Source: Apodospora peruviana
Taxonomy: Eukaryota > Ascomycota > Sordariomycetes > Sordariales > Lasiosphaeriaceae
Reading direction: 5' to 3'
Length of the DNA: 64,000 nt
NCBI GenBank assembly: GCA_033439685.1
Contig: JAUEDM010000007.1
Location: 1,674,001-1,738,000, forward strand
The notes beneath the pieces were generated by a model that was given only the letters and a program-made list of their open reading frames with translations, was not told the DNA's origin and searched no databases. Below, piece after piece: positions 33,401-44,575 of this stretch (positions within the stretch are counted from its first letter, which is position 1; each line of letters opens with the position of its first letter). Both the position numbers and the translations under genes were made by a program.

Positions 33401-36103
33401 CCGTAAACATGTCCAGATTCCCTGTAATCCTCGACAGGCGCCCAGCCTGAGCCTCGCCATTAACGAGTCCACATCTAGACATGTAGGCCCAAATCCGGCC
33501 AGGGCAGATGGGAAGTGTCGCATCGAGAAATTGCAGACAAGAGGTCATGGCGGAAATCTTTGGTCCGTCGAGGCTCGAAAGATCCATCTGAATCAATCCG
33601 TCCAGTATGTCGGTTATGACGGTGATGATATCCTTGGAGCGCGGGAGTGCCCGACCGGTTTCCGTCAAGATACCAAGACCGGCCTCAGAACCTGAAGTAC
33701 CCTTCGAGGTGTGGCTTGAGACCTTGGAGACCTCGACTCTAAGGAAGGTCGCCAATAATGATATTGTCTCTGCCATCTCATCTGTGGTCAGAAACCCAAA
33801 GGTGGTGGTGTACGTATCCGCCATCAAATTCGCCTCGAGACGCTTCCCTAGGAGAGCCAAGGCAGAGTGGCTGTACTCCAGCAGGGCCACTCTCCCAACG
33901 TCAGTTACGAATCGACCTAGAACGCCTGCTTTTATAGTAAATCTCTCTTCTTCACCAGGTCTCCTCTTTGACGACAATGATGAACTGAAGAGGTCGACAT
34001 CCTGGTTAAGCTGGAAAGAGTTGGTGTTCTCTTCCTCGTATACCAGCTCATAGCTGTTCCAGTTCTCACTCCAGTCCATGGTTAAAGTCTTGGTGTTGAA
34101 GAGCAAATCATGCATCAACCTAGAGTTATCAGAGTCTGAGCTTAGGCAGCTTGATAAAACCCGACAGAGGCTGGCGAAAGGGAGGAATTCGTAAGGATAG
34201 CGGTTTAGAGATTGCCCAAGATAGGAGTTCAGGAGATTTTCGTTCAATGTCGGATTGATCTTCCAAGTCGTTTTAAGAGAGCCCTCACTGGCAAGGTCCC
34301 AGTACTGTCTTCCTGCCGAAAGAGTAGAAAGCAGACAAGAGACCGGTTCCGACTGGTAGCCCACAAGCGTGAAGCTCTGTTCAAGTAGGTCTAGGAATAC
34401 TTGCCGCATTCGAGCGCCTACTATGGGCTTGAATGCGGCAAGTGGACCAGTTCCCAGACACATGGACATTTCCGAGATGGTGTCGTAGACTTGCCCGCCA
34501 GTAGTGACAGCGATGGCCAATGTTTCTATGGGCTGAACATCCCGCTCCAGGGCATGTGATGAAAGAAAAATGTCGTAGGGTGACTTCTCGATGGAAACGA
34601 TGCTCCCAGCAGAGTTTCTACGTCCCCCGCTCACGGATGGCTGGTAGTCGAGTTCGAATCCGTCCTGTGCTCGCTGATTCTGGGCCAAATCGCGACGTTC
34701 TGCCCTGTCTTGGTATGCAAGATACATTCGGTAAAGAATAAGCGACCATGCCAATATGACGGGACCAGCCGTGATAATTCCGGTGTCCGCTGCAGTTGTG
34801 ACTATGCCGTGTATCAGTGCAAGATACGCGGACGTAGCCAGGTAGGGTTCTTCGATATCGCTCAGATCAATATCTTGGCTCAAGTACGGGAGCGCGCGCT
34901 TCACGTTAAGGAGCTTCAAGGATATCACGCAAACCAAGCTTTTCAGCGGAACTATAAGCTCTGCAACCAACTCGTTGTTCTTTGCATTGTTAGTTACTGA
35001 CCCGACCAGTCCTAATAGGAGGTGAGACTTACACCGACTGATGGCTCAATAAACTCGAACGTGCTCACGAATCTGAACCACTCAGAGACGATATCGGGTG
35101 AAGTGAAGGAGTCGCCAAACAGGTCCAGAAATTGAAAGGTAACGGACATGATGTGGATAGCCTCGGTGAGGGAAGTCCTGATCCAGTCGATCTCCAGCTG
35201 TTCGTTCATGACCTGGGGATCAACACCCTCAGGAAGCATCTGCGAGCGCTCCATACAATCATGGAGGAAAGAAATGTATTTGGGCACCAGGATTTCGATA
35301 TATCCAAGGTTCATGCTGGAGACTGGGTCCAGTTCGTCCCAGCCAAAGGCGTCTTTGAAGACGGTCCGTCGGAGGGTGTCAGCCTCAGGGCCAAGAGAGC
35401 CAGAGAAAGAATACAGCAGGAAGGTGATGAGCGAATCGGCTGCACTGAGGAACGATCGTCTCTCGGACAGGTAGGTGGCCAAAATACGCTGACGACGACT
35501 TGACTCCTTTTCGAATTCGGCCCATGTAGTCTCTGCGTCAGCCACGGCGGAGACATTGAGGAGCGCAAGAATGCTTGAAGCTTGCGCATCGCTGACTCCT
35601 GCAGCTTCTTGGATATTTGCGACATCTTGGGTTGACAGTGGCCCGGTGAGATGGCTCTCGGCGCGCGACTGGGACTCTACCGCAACGATACGGAGAGCAG
35701 CAACCTCGTCGACCTTGGCCTTGCTGCTCAGCCACAATGCATCCTGCTTGATGACCTTGATGTCGAACTGGTCGTTCGGTGTCGATACGACATTGATCGC
35801 GGCCGTCTTGGTTTCGAAGTCGGACTTGGACTGGGCTGTAGGCGGCGGAAAGGCCTTGGTGGGATCCTTGATCAGTTGGTGGACGTAGGCGTCCTTGAGG
35901 AAAGCAGACACTGTAGCACTGGTAATTTGGTCGCGCGAAGTATCAGCAAGCGCAGAAGCGACAAGCTTCCAGGATCTAAATTGAACACAGGGTCAGCGCA
36001 TCGCCCTGATAACTTCTGCATGTTAATCGTACAGGATGTCGGTCTTGCCGGTCAAACACTCCCCCAAGGGAGGAAAATATGTTTTATCGGTCAAGGACTC
36101 CAT
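30473..36103 (-). CDS. NUP188: Nucleoporin NUP188
   Basis: A large alpha-helical scaffold nucleoporin of the inner ring of the nuclear pore, which binds Nic96. Exons 36103-36033, 35975-35033, 34979-31860 and 31804-30473 join in phase to 1,821 residues, close to the known fungal size. It matches what I recall of Chaetomium Nup188 throughout: the N-terminal LTGKTDILSWKLVASAL (across the first intron), LSTQDVANIQEAAGV, the SILALLN motif, YQDRAERRDL, the NRRQWMANCLLTGKTPREALKG-like segment, METANLNLSLVEAEV at the third intron, and FWLSGRKILRERLLPLG near the end. Nup192/205 was considered and rejected on these motifs. It is divergent from trpC with a shared 762-bp promoter region. Confidence 0.96.
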
Positions 36104-36865
36104 TGCCGACGGTCTCCATCAGCGGCCAGAGCCGACCGAGCAAAATATTGGTGATGCAAATACTGGGGCTGCTGCAAAGGTGCGGAAGCTGTTGTGGTTG
36201 TTGAAGCGCAAAACCCACGATGGGAAAAGTCAAGATGCTTGACGCGTCTAACAAACTCCAGACGCGGCTGGCAAGCAATGGAGCTCGCTCTGCTGCTCTG
36301 GCGGCGTGCGAAGCTTGTAATTGTTGAGCATGGGGCAGGCGGCTGGGCACTCACACTGTGCCTGTACCGATAAGCGATAAGGAAATAATCCGTACACTAA
36401 AGCCATTGGTAGCGGTCTGGAGTTAGGACGCTTGAACCCCCTTGAAAAAGACAAATGGTACGGTACGGATTACGGTACTTATCTAGGTACCTGGTGCCCT
36501 TGTTGCAGTCCTTTATGGCAGGTACGCTGACAGCACCATACGGTTTACTGTGTTCACTGGCCAGAGAAACTCCCCACTTTCCTTTGTTGGCGAGTTTGGC
36601 GATTTCGGGGGCTTTGCAGGTAGTCTTTTCTCCAGAATCCTTAATTACGACCATGATAAATCTGTCTTGATTTCATTATCATCTCATGTAAGGCCCAGAA
36701 CCTTTCAGTCTTGAGATCCGTGACTCACCGTCTCACCCAGACCGTCTTCGTCCTGCATCCAACTTTTGAAAAATTCACCAGGGCGGAGGCATCTTCAATC
36801 CATCCGTTGACCATCGACACAAGGACAACCTAAGCAAGTCAAAGGTCTTTTTACAAACATCCAAA
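36104..36865. other. Shared divergent promoter, NUP188 / trpC
   Basis: Both genes start from this 762-bp stretch. It contains a complete TGACTCA site near trpC (36720-36728). No coding feature is supported. Confidence 0.6.
36720..36728. promoter_or_regulatory. CPC1/Gcn4 site upstream of trpC
   Basis: GTGACTCAC, a complete TGACTCA core, lies 138 bp before the trpC start codon. Tryptophan genes of Neurospora, Aspergillus and yeast are under cross-pathway (general amino acid) control through this element. Position and target make function likely, but it is inferred. Confidence 0.6.
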
Positions 36866-39206
36866 ATGCCCGCGGTAGAGGTGGTTGACCATTCCCGTGA
36901 TTCCGATCCCGCTCCGTTGGTGGAAACGGCGTCCAACCTCATCCTTATTGACAACTACGACTCCTTCACCTGGAACGTCTACCAATACCTGGTGCTTGAG
37001 GGCGCCAAGGTAACCGTCGTCCGAAATGATAAAGTCACCATCGAGGAACTTATTGCAAAGAACCCAACCCAATTGGTCATAAGTCCTGGGCCAGGGCACC
37101 CGAACACCGACTCCGGAGTGAGCCGCGATGCTATCAAGCATTTTGCCGGCAAGGTCCCAATTTTCGGTGTTTGCATGGGACAGTAAGTGCCGAACTGTCA
37201 TACGTCTGCTTTCAGCCTCCTCCAACTGACAGCTTTCAAGACAATGCATATTCGACGTCTATGGTGGCGATGTAAGCTTCGCCGGTGAGATATTGCACGG
37301 CAAGACATCGCCCCTAGCCCACGATGCGAAGGGTGTCTATGCTGGCTTGCCCCAAGACCTACCCGTAACAAGATACCACTCGCTTGCCGGTACACATATT
37401 ACTCTGCCTGAATGTCTGGAAGTAACCTCCTGGATCGCCAAGGAGGACGGCTCCAAGGGTGTGATTATGGGTGTCCGTCACAAAGAGTACACCATCGAAG
37501 GCGTTCAGTTCCACCCCGAGAGTATTCTGTCGGCCGAGGGACGTGGCATGCTCAAGAACTTCCTGCGCATGCAAGGAGGCACCTGGGCCGAGAACGAGCA
37601 GCTGAAGAAATCGAGCCAGGGGAAAGCGGCGAACGGCACTACTAAGGCACAATCAGGGGCGAAAAATAACATCCTTCAGCAAATATACGCCCATCGCAGG
37701 GCCGCGGTGACTGCCCAGAAGCAGATACCCTCTCAGAGACCTTCTGACCTGCAAGCTGCGTACGATTTGAACCTCGCGCCGCCGCAAATATCGCTTGTCG
37801 ACCGTCTACGGCATTCACCATTTGATGTGGCTCTCATGGCGGAGATTAAGCGAGGATCACCATCCAAAGGCATTTTCGCGATCGACATCGACGCACCATC
37901 CCAGGCTCGCAAGTACGCGCTTGCAGGTGCAAGTGTCATCTCTGTCCTCACTGAGCCAGAGTGGTTCAAGGGCAGCATCGAAGACCTTCGGGCCGTACGA
38001 CAGGTCCTTAACGGTATGCCAAACCGCCCAGCCGTACTCCGAAAGGAATTCATCTTTGAGGAATATCAAATTCTGGAGGCGCGCCTAGCTGGTGCCGATA
38101 CTGTGCTTTTGATCGTTAAGATGCTGGAAAATGATGTGCTGGAGCGGCTTTACAAGTATTCTCTATCGCTTGGGATGGAGCCACTGGTCGAGGTCCAGAA
38201 TGCGGATGAGATGAAAATTGCCATTAAGCTGGGAGCAAAGGTCATCGGAGTCAATAATCGCAACCTCGAAAACTTTGAAGTCGACCTGGGCACAACTGGC
38301 CGGCTCCGAAGCATGGTTCCAGATGGGACGTTCTTGTGCGCCCTGAGCGGGATCAACTCCCACCAAGACGTGCTCGATTGCAAAAAGGACGGAGTTAATG
38401 GCGTCCTTGTGGGAGAGGCCATCATGCGCGCACCCGATGCATCCCAGTTCATTAGCCAGCTCTGTGCAGGAGTCGCATCACCCGCCTCGAAATCGAAGTC
38501 GAAGCCTTTGCTTGTCAAAATATGCGGCACCCGAAGCGCTGAAGCAGCGACCGAGGCGATCAAGGCGGGGGCCGACTCAATCGGGATGATTCTGGTTCCG
38601 GGGACGAAGAGGTGCGTCTCGCACGAGACGGCGCTATCCATCTCAGAAGCAGTTCATGGTGCCGCAAAGCCCGCAGCTGGGGAAGCAGTCCAAGTCCCCA
38701 GAATGGCTACAGACTTTTTCAGTCTGACTGGAGAAGTCCTACGGTCGCAGCGCCCTGTGCTGGTTGGTGTCTTCAGGAACCAGCCGTTAGAGGAAGTTTT
38801 GGAGAAGCAGCGACTGTACAACCTAGATGTTATCCAGCTACATGGCGACGAACCCATCGAGTGGGCATCCCTTATCCCTGTTCCCGTCTTCCGGTCATTC
38901 AAGCCGGGACAGATTGGAATTGGACTCCGCGGTTACCATGCATTGCCTCTGCTAGATTCTGGCGCCGGGTCTGGCACGTTGCTTGACGTCGAGGCTGTTA
39001 AATCCACCCTAGAGAAGGATCAGAATCTAACTATCCTGCTTGCTGGCGGGTTGAAGTTGGAGAATGTTGCCGAATCGGTGGCTGCTCTTGGACCTCTTTC
39101 GGAAAGAGTCCTTGGTGTGGATCTCAGCAGTGGAGTTGAAGTTGATGGAAAGCAGAGTCTGGAGAAGATCCGGGATTTCGTTCGTGCCGTCAAGGAGATC
39201 AGATAG
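36866..39206 (+). CDS. trpC: Trifunctional anthranilate synthase subunit II / IGPS / PRAI
   Basis: One polypeptide covers the glutamine amidotransferase subunit of anthranilate synthase, indole-3-glycerol-phosphate synthase and phosphoribosylanthranilate isomerase, the fungal tryptophan arrangement. Exons 36866-37182 and 37241-39206 give 760 residues. The GATase domain starts with LILIDNYDSFTWN; its nucleophile Cys103 sits in GVCMGQQ at the exon join, and FHPESILS supplies His and Glu. IGPS begins near residue 249 (NILQQIYAHRRAA) with MAEIKRGSPSKG and LIVKMLEND. PRAI begins near residue 530 (LLVKICGTRS) with DVIQLHGDE and LAGGLKLENV at the end. The PRAI catalytic Cys is in KICG. No domain is broken. 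Confidence 0.97.
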
Positions 39207-40050
39207 ATGGTGATGTGAATAGATGGGCGGTTTTCCTTGTTGAGCCAGATCAGAACTAGCACACCGTCCGTGATGTTATGAAGTCTGGTTCTTTCCTACC
39301 AGATATTATTCGACTAGGCACACCTTCAAAGAACGAGCCCTACTGCATCCTATCACATCCCCTGGTCTCTCCAAAAGCGATGATTCCTGCTCGGAAGGAC
39401 CGCCTGCCTCTCTGTGACGCGACTACTCGACGTGTCGTTCGAGCCGGAAGGTCGTATGGATAGTATCCCTGTACTGACTATCCCAGTACTACTTAGTCCT
39501 TCTGTCGCGGTGCCCAACATTTCATACTCCTCTCCGTCACAATTTTCGACCTCTGCATTGCTTTACCTTTCCACTCTCCCTTCAGTGCCCTAATCAAGGT
39601 CTCATTCACCTAAGGAAGGCGCTTTCATTGACGAAAGGTGCCTGGATCAGACGACTTTACCCTCACTCTCTCGCTCGCCCGTCCCTCAGTCAAGCACAAG
39701 ATTTTCATCGTTTTACCATCATATACACCCGCTGCTATACCCTCGTTGTCGAGTCTCCCTTGGACACGACCCTCTCCTCAACATAACCCTCCGGCTGTCC
39801 TTGATCAACCTTTCTCCGCTGGCTGCTCTCTTGCCTTCCCCGAGGCACCTTCCTCTCACCACACTCTCTAGGGCTTGCCAACTCTTGTGAACGCACACAC
39901 ATATTCCTGTATTGCTTATTTGCCTCTACCCTCAGCTAAATATATCATATTCCCCGGCATCCAATTCCGGGTTCTAACTCTCACCGACGAGACTTACCCC
40001 ATCATTATTTTTCTGTCTCTAAAATCATCACCCTCTCACTTCTCATCAGC
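39207..40050. other. Spacer and pyrimidine-rich leader before the BRCT gene
   Basis: The left part is the trpC 3' untranslated region. The right part (about 39500-40040) is strongly C/T-rich on the plus strand, typical of fungal promoters and leaders. No gene supported. Confidence 0.55.
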
Positions 40051-41546
40051 ATGACACCGCGGAAGGGCTACCAAACAGGAAGAGGCAATGACCCCAAGCC
40101 AATCTTCCGAGACCTCGTCATCGCCGTCTCCGGGTTCCTAGGAGGAGAGCCTTGGACGGACGTGAACATAGCAAGATGGGTCTCTCTCAGGCAAGGCACG
40201 TTCAGCCAGCAGATGAACGCGTCGGTCACCCATCTTGTCTGCTCCGAGGCCGAGGTCAAGAGCGGAAGCCCGAGGGGTAAGCGAATTTACCACATACCCC
40301 ATCATTTATGTTATAACATCCAGTTAATCGTTGTTGAAATATAGTCCAGGAAGCCCTCCGGCGCGGCTGTAAGAGCTGCAAAGTCGTTACTCGAGACTGG
40401 CTCGAAGACTCCATGCATGCGGACCGCCGGCTGCCGGAGGTCCAATTCTCGCCGGTCAAGGTTGTGCGGAAGGAGCGCAAGAAAGAGCTGCACAAGCTGC
40501 AGGTTATGAAAGGGAATCTCTTGGCCGAGAGGGCGGTTAACACGAGTTTGTCCCCCCCGCCGTACTTCATACTCCTGAGAGGCGGATGCTTGGCTAACTT
40601 TCGAGGCCAACACCAGATCTATACCATGACTATCAAGACGGCACGTATTTTAAATATACGGTTACGATCACCAGAGACGATGAGGTGAACGGCGTCTTTG
40701 GGGAGCGATACATTCTCTTGGTGAGCTTCTTTCCTTTCCCGGGGAGAGTTTGCGCTCTCCAGCATTCGGATCGAATTCGAGCAAAATTCGGTCTCAGATC
40801 CAACAATCAACCCCTTCATCTGTACAACATCTTTCATAAAATCAAACACTCGCCTCCAAGATAAATGATCCGAAATCTAATCACAAGTGACAAACAGCTC
40901 CAAGAATCAAACGCCAAGCCCCATCTATACTGGTTCTTTGCTAAGTTTTACAAAAGCAAGACCAACACGCACGCGCACATCTATCGCCCAAGCACTATCC
41001 CTGGCAGCTTCGAGCGCGAGTTTCGCTACTTCAAGTCCTTTTTTGAGAAGAAGACGGGCGTGCCCTGGGACGAGAGGCTGGTCCGGACAGGCCCGGCAGA
41101 CAAGAATCTCTTTCGGTATACATCGCCGGTTAGTTCACCTTCCTTTTTTCATTTCGTTCAAGGTAGTTGGGCAATGATGCAGTAGAGTCAAGAAACACAC
41201 CCACAAAACAACAATGAGATAGAAAAGAAGCTGACTATTGACCGTGATTAAAAAGACTGGAGGCAAGCCCGTCGGCTGGGTCCCGGCTGGATTCGAGAGG
41301 CCAGACTCTCCCCCTTCTTCTACTGCTGCGCAGGATCAGGAGGAGAATATCACTCAAACTCAAGAGGAAGTAGAAGAAGAACCTTCTATCACAAACGAAA
41401 ACGAGCATGAGGGGCTGCTGGTCCCCGGCGTGCTGCCTGATGGGATGACGGTGATCGAACCGCAGCTCTCTGGCGGCGCCTTTGACGACAACAGCAACGC
41501 GGGCATGGACATGGACATGACAGTACTGCTAGACGCGGGAGTCTAG
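40051..41546 (+). CDS. BRCT-domain protein with WGR-like domain
   Basis: Proposed exons 40051-40276, 40345-40545, 40617-40720, 40898-41128 and 41256-41546 join in phase to 350 residues. Residues about 15-115 form a BRCT phosphopeptide-binding module (FRDLVIAVSGFLGG, SVTHLVCSEAEV, and CKVVTRDWLEDSM with the hallmark Trp). Next, YHDYQDGTYFKYTVTITRDD, FGERYILL, HLYWFFAKFYKS and FRYFKSFFEKKTGVPWDERL resemble the WGR module of poly(ADP-ribose) polymerases, but no PARP catalytic domain follows. TGGKPVGWVPAGF precedes an acidic tail rich in Glu, Asp and Met. A nuclear DNA-damage or chromatin role is plausible but only inferred. The second intron uses a weak donor (GTTTGT); it is supported by phase and by the restored NLYHDY sequence. 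Confidence 0.8.
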
Positions 41547-42912
41547 CCCAAGCTCGATCACTATTTCAGTCTCGTCTGCCTGTTCACTGGCTAAGACATG
41601 AGCTTTCTCCGTCGATACCGGCGTTGATGGACAACGACAGCCTGCCATGATCCACGTTCCCTCTATGTCGGTACCTTTGTTTGAATCTCTTTCTTTCTTT
41701 ATTATTCGTTTACAAGGAGTTTGGGTTCATTTATGGGTGGTTTATGGCCCTGCTGAGGATTGGTGGTGGAATATCTGACAAGGTTGAGTGTGTCATCACA
41801 GTGGGAATTCACAATGAAAACAGCAGCGGCAAGGTAGGCACGGATTGATGGAGACAGGGTCACTGAAGAGAGACCGAAAGGTTTGGAAGCTATCATTGCT
41901 ATCTCAAAAATGAGTTGAAGAGGAAGATGGAGAAAGATATTTTGATACATACACTCATGAAAGAATGGACACTGACGAGTTAGATGCGTTGCTTTAATCC
42001 CCCTTTTCTCTTCATTTCTTTACACGCCGAATTGCTTTTGCAGCAAAAAGGTTGGGTTGAAAGAGGTCTCAGACGGTCATCATAGCGATGCCTTTTTATT
42101 TCTACTCGTCAATAAATTGCGTTGACTTTGTTCTCACATGACGAAGTTTCGAAAGCCGAACCAGATCGAGAATAATAGCTTTATCATCTTACCAAGTCCC
42201 TATAGGTAAACCATGGCAGTGGCAGACATTCACTCGAAGGCGACTTTTAGTGCCGTCTTGTCCTTGGTCATTTTTGGCCCATAGGTCCTGCTGCCCGGCC
42301 TCGTCCTGGCTCTCCGGGGAGCTGACATCCTTTTCCAATGTGTAGAAGAAGCCTTGCTCGCCTTCGTAGGCTGGATTAACGGCCAGCTCGATGACGTCAC
42401 GGCATCCTTGGGATGAACTGCGTAATGTCGGCATGTGGAGTCGAAGAACGGGGAGTTGAGGCAAGAGCTCTTGTTGCATCTTGTGCAAGCTCTCCGAGGA
42501 AAGACAGCTAGATTTTGAATAAGGTTCGTTGTGCGGGAAGAAATGAAGCGAGATGGGAGCTCGTTCTGGATCACGCACTCCAAGTAACCATCCTCAAGCC
42601 CATAAAGCACTGCGTGACATGTACAGCCTAATATAATGCTGCTTGTTGGGTCTTTGTGCATATTTTGTCTGTCCCGAGTCCAGTCCCGACCCTACCAAGA
42701 TGATAAGATCCCAGAAAGAGAACCAACGGGATGTCGCACTGGCACGCAAATTCAAGTCATCCATCCTTCTAATCTGCCATCGCCGGAACTTCCCTGGCTG
42801 ATAAAACACATACACTGCATGCTTTCGTTCCGCGCTCATGATACATACCCCATGCTCCATTTTCATACCCCAATACTTACAACCCCAGGGTATATATGAG
42901 TCCTTATACAAT
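41547..42912. other. Convergent spacer, BRCT gene / USE1
   Basis: 3' regions of both genes. Two overlapping minus-strand frames (42189-42578 and 42230-42661) could suggest a small degenerate gene, but neither shows a recognisable domain or proper splice structure. I leave them uncalled. Confidence 0.4.
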
Positions 42913-44058
42913 TCAAAACCTCAACTTGGGCAAAACAAACACAACCAGCACCAGCACAACCATGAGCCCGTATATCATGGCGTAAAGCCTCATCCTGCCC
43001 CACCACCCCTCCCCCTCCGTCATCCTCGTCAGCGCTCCCATCCGTCGGGTCACGGCGTCCATGCCCTCACCGGTCTTGCTCATCCCCTCCCCCGCGCGCG
43101 ACACGAGCTCCTTGTCCTCGTCCAGCGAGTTCGACAGCGCCTGCGACGACGCCTTGAGGTCGGCCGCCAGTTTGAGCATCGATTCGGACAAGATATCCTG
43201 CTCTGCGCGCTGGTGGTCAAGGATTGCTTCCGTCGTGGCGAGGGCGGTGGTCGGTGCCGCGTTGGAGCCGAAGAGGGCTGCTCCTGCTCCTGCTCCTGCT
43301 CCTGTGGATGTTCCCGTACTTTGGGCAATTTCTGCTTCTTTAGCCCTCTGATGTGATGCTCCTCCTGCTCCTCCTCGAGCGCGTAATGTTTGTGATGTTT
43401 CGGTCTGGATGGCTGAGTTTTCTGATGATGTTGTAGTAGATGTAGTAATTGTAGGATGAGTGTGCCCGCCGCCGCTCCCATTCGCAGCTCCAATCTGGCC
43501 ATGTGTCGCCGGCGGCGAAGCTGTCCCTGCCATATCTAGTGGTATCTGATCTTCTCCGGCGGCTGTGTTATCCGGCAGCAGCGGTATCGGGTCCGCGGGT
43601 GAGGACTTGGTCGACTCTAAACTCTCGCTCGGGGTTGCTATGATTTGGGACAAAATGTCGTCGTCGCCTTCCGAAGTGTTGTCGCTGCCATCTTCGGCCT
43701 GATCGTCGTCGTCGTCGTCATAGCTCGCCATCTCGGCCAGGTCGCTTATCCGCTCGGTGATCTGTTCTAGAAGCTCCCTCTTGCGGTTCAGGTCGGCCTG
43801 CAGCTCCTGGCGCCGGACGTGGATCTTGACGCCGAGAGCTTCCTGTTCGATATTGGAAAGGAGGGATCGGGCGTAGTTGACGTTTGTCTTTGCCTTTTCC
43901 CTCTCAAACTCGCTTGTCCGGAGTCTGGCTTCGCGCTCGGCATCGGCGCGCAGGATGGTCTGCTGCAGTCGGCTCAACAGCCGGGTCAAGTCGGTCAAAG
44001 GGTCGGCATGTCGGGTAGCTGATACTGGTGCCGTCACTCCTGGTATAAATCGAGCCAT
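42913..44058 (-). CDS. USE1: USE1-type SNARE of Golgi-to-ER traffic
   Basis: A single-exon protein of 381 residues. The N-terminal helical part (LTRLLSRLQQTILRADAEREARL, then KIHVRRQELQADLNRKRELLEQ) is followed by an acidic Asp/Glu run and a long Ser/Thr/Gly-rich linker. The SNARE motif lies near residues 285-345 (HQRAEQDILSESMLKLAADLKASSQ), and a tail anchor follows (YGLMVVLVLVVFVLP). The GWWGRMRLY and terminal PKLRF sequences match fungal Use1. Use1 pairs with Ufe1, Sec20 and Sec22 to fuse COPI vesicles with the ER. The linker repeats TGTSTGAGAGAGA are low complexity. Start chosen at the first Met, directly before the helical domain. Divergent from NDUFAF7. Confidence 0.88.
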   Translation of the reverse strand: MARFIPGVTAPVSATRHADPLTDLTRLLSRLQQTILRADAEREARLRTSEFEREKAKTNVNYARSLLSNIEQEALGVKIHVRRQELQADLNRKRELLEQITERISDLAEMASYDDDDDDQAEDGSDNTSEGDDDILSQIIATPSESLESTKSSPADPIPLLPDNTAAGEDQIPLDMAGTASPPATHGQIGAANGSGGGHTHPTITTSTTTSSENSAIQTETSQTLRARGGAGGASHQRAKEAEIAQSTGTSTGAGAGAGAALFGSNAAPTTALATTEAILDHQRAEQDILSESMLKLAADLKASSQALSNSLDEDKELVSRAGEGMSKTGEGMDAVTRRMGALTRMTEGEGWWGRMRLYAMIYGLMVVLVLVVFVLPKLRF

Positions 44059-44575
44059 GTTGATTTGGTGTTGCGCGTTGTAAGTGTTGTGTCGATTATG
44101 TCGATCTGTTTGGACTTTGGTAGGGTGAAGCTGTCCTTTTGTCGCAGCTTGGAGATATTGGAGAAGATGCGTTGCCTGGTGTTCTGGACCTGTAATTACC
44201 AGGTAAGGTACGAAGTACCTGGGTGCTTACAGTGGTCCGGCCGCCAACCATTTTGGGATTAGGGGTTAAGGTTATACAGCGGATATCACTGTGCACTGTA
44301 ACTTGCAAATTGAAAACTGCCGTATCGGTTGATCCACTGGCCAAGAGCTCTTGCTGCCCGTGAGAGGTGTGTTGTGAGTGAGTGTGTGAGTGAGTGAGCA
44401 AGTGTCGGGTGTGACACGGAACTTCTGGAAGGTGCATTCATCACCTACCGGTACTCCAGGCTCAGTTGGCTCGGACCATCTCACACTTCACCCAGTTGCG
44501 GATCTTGAAACTCTCACCGCAATGTCTTGAACCTAACTCAAAGTTGAGACTTTATCACCTAATAAGACCTTCACA
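44059..44575. other. Divergent promoter region, USE1 / NDUFAF7
   Basis: It contains both promoters and a short GTGAGTGA-type simple repeat near 44372-44400. No gene supported. Confidence 0.55.

Noticed and set aside
30473..36103. Assignment of the large nucleoporin as Nup192/Nup205
   Set aside because: The N-terminal and middle motifs (LSTQDVANIQEAAGV, YQDRAERRDL, ending FWLSGRKILRERLLPLG) are those of Nup188.
40051..41546. A poly(ADP-ribose) polymerase
   Set aside because: No catalytic H-Y-E domain follows the BRCT and WGR-like modules; the gene ends in an acidic tail.
42189..42661. Two overlapping minus-strand frames that could be one degenerate gene
   Set aside because: Neither shows a recognisable motif and I could not find splice sites joining them sensibly.
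44372..44400. GTGAGTGA-type run as a telomere-like or CRISPR-like array
   Set aside because: Short imperfect simple repeat without spacers or TTAGGG units.
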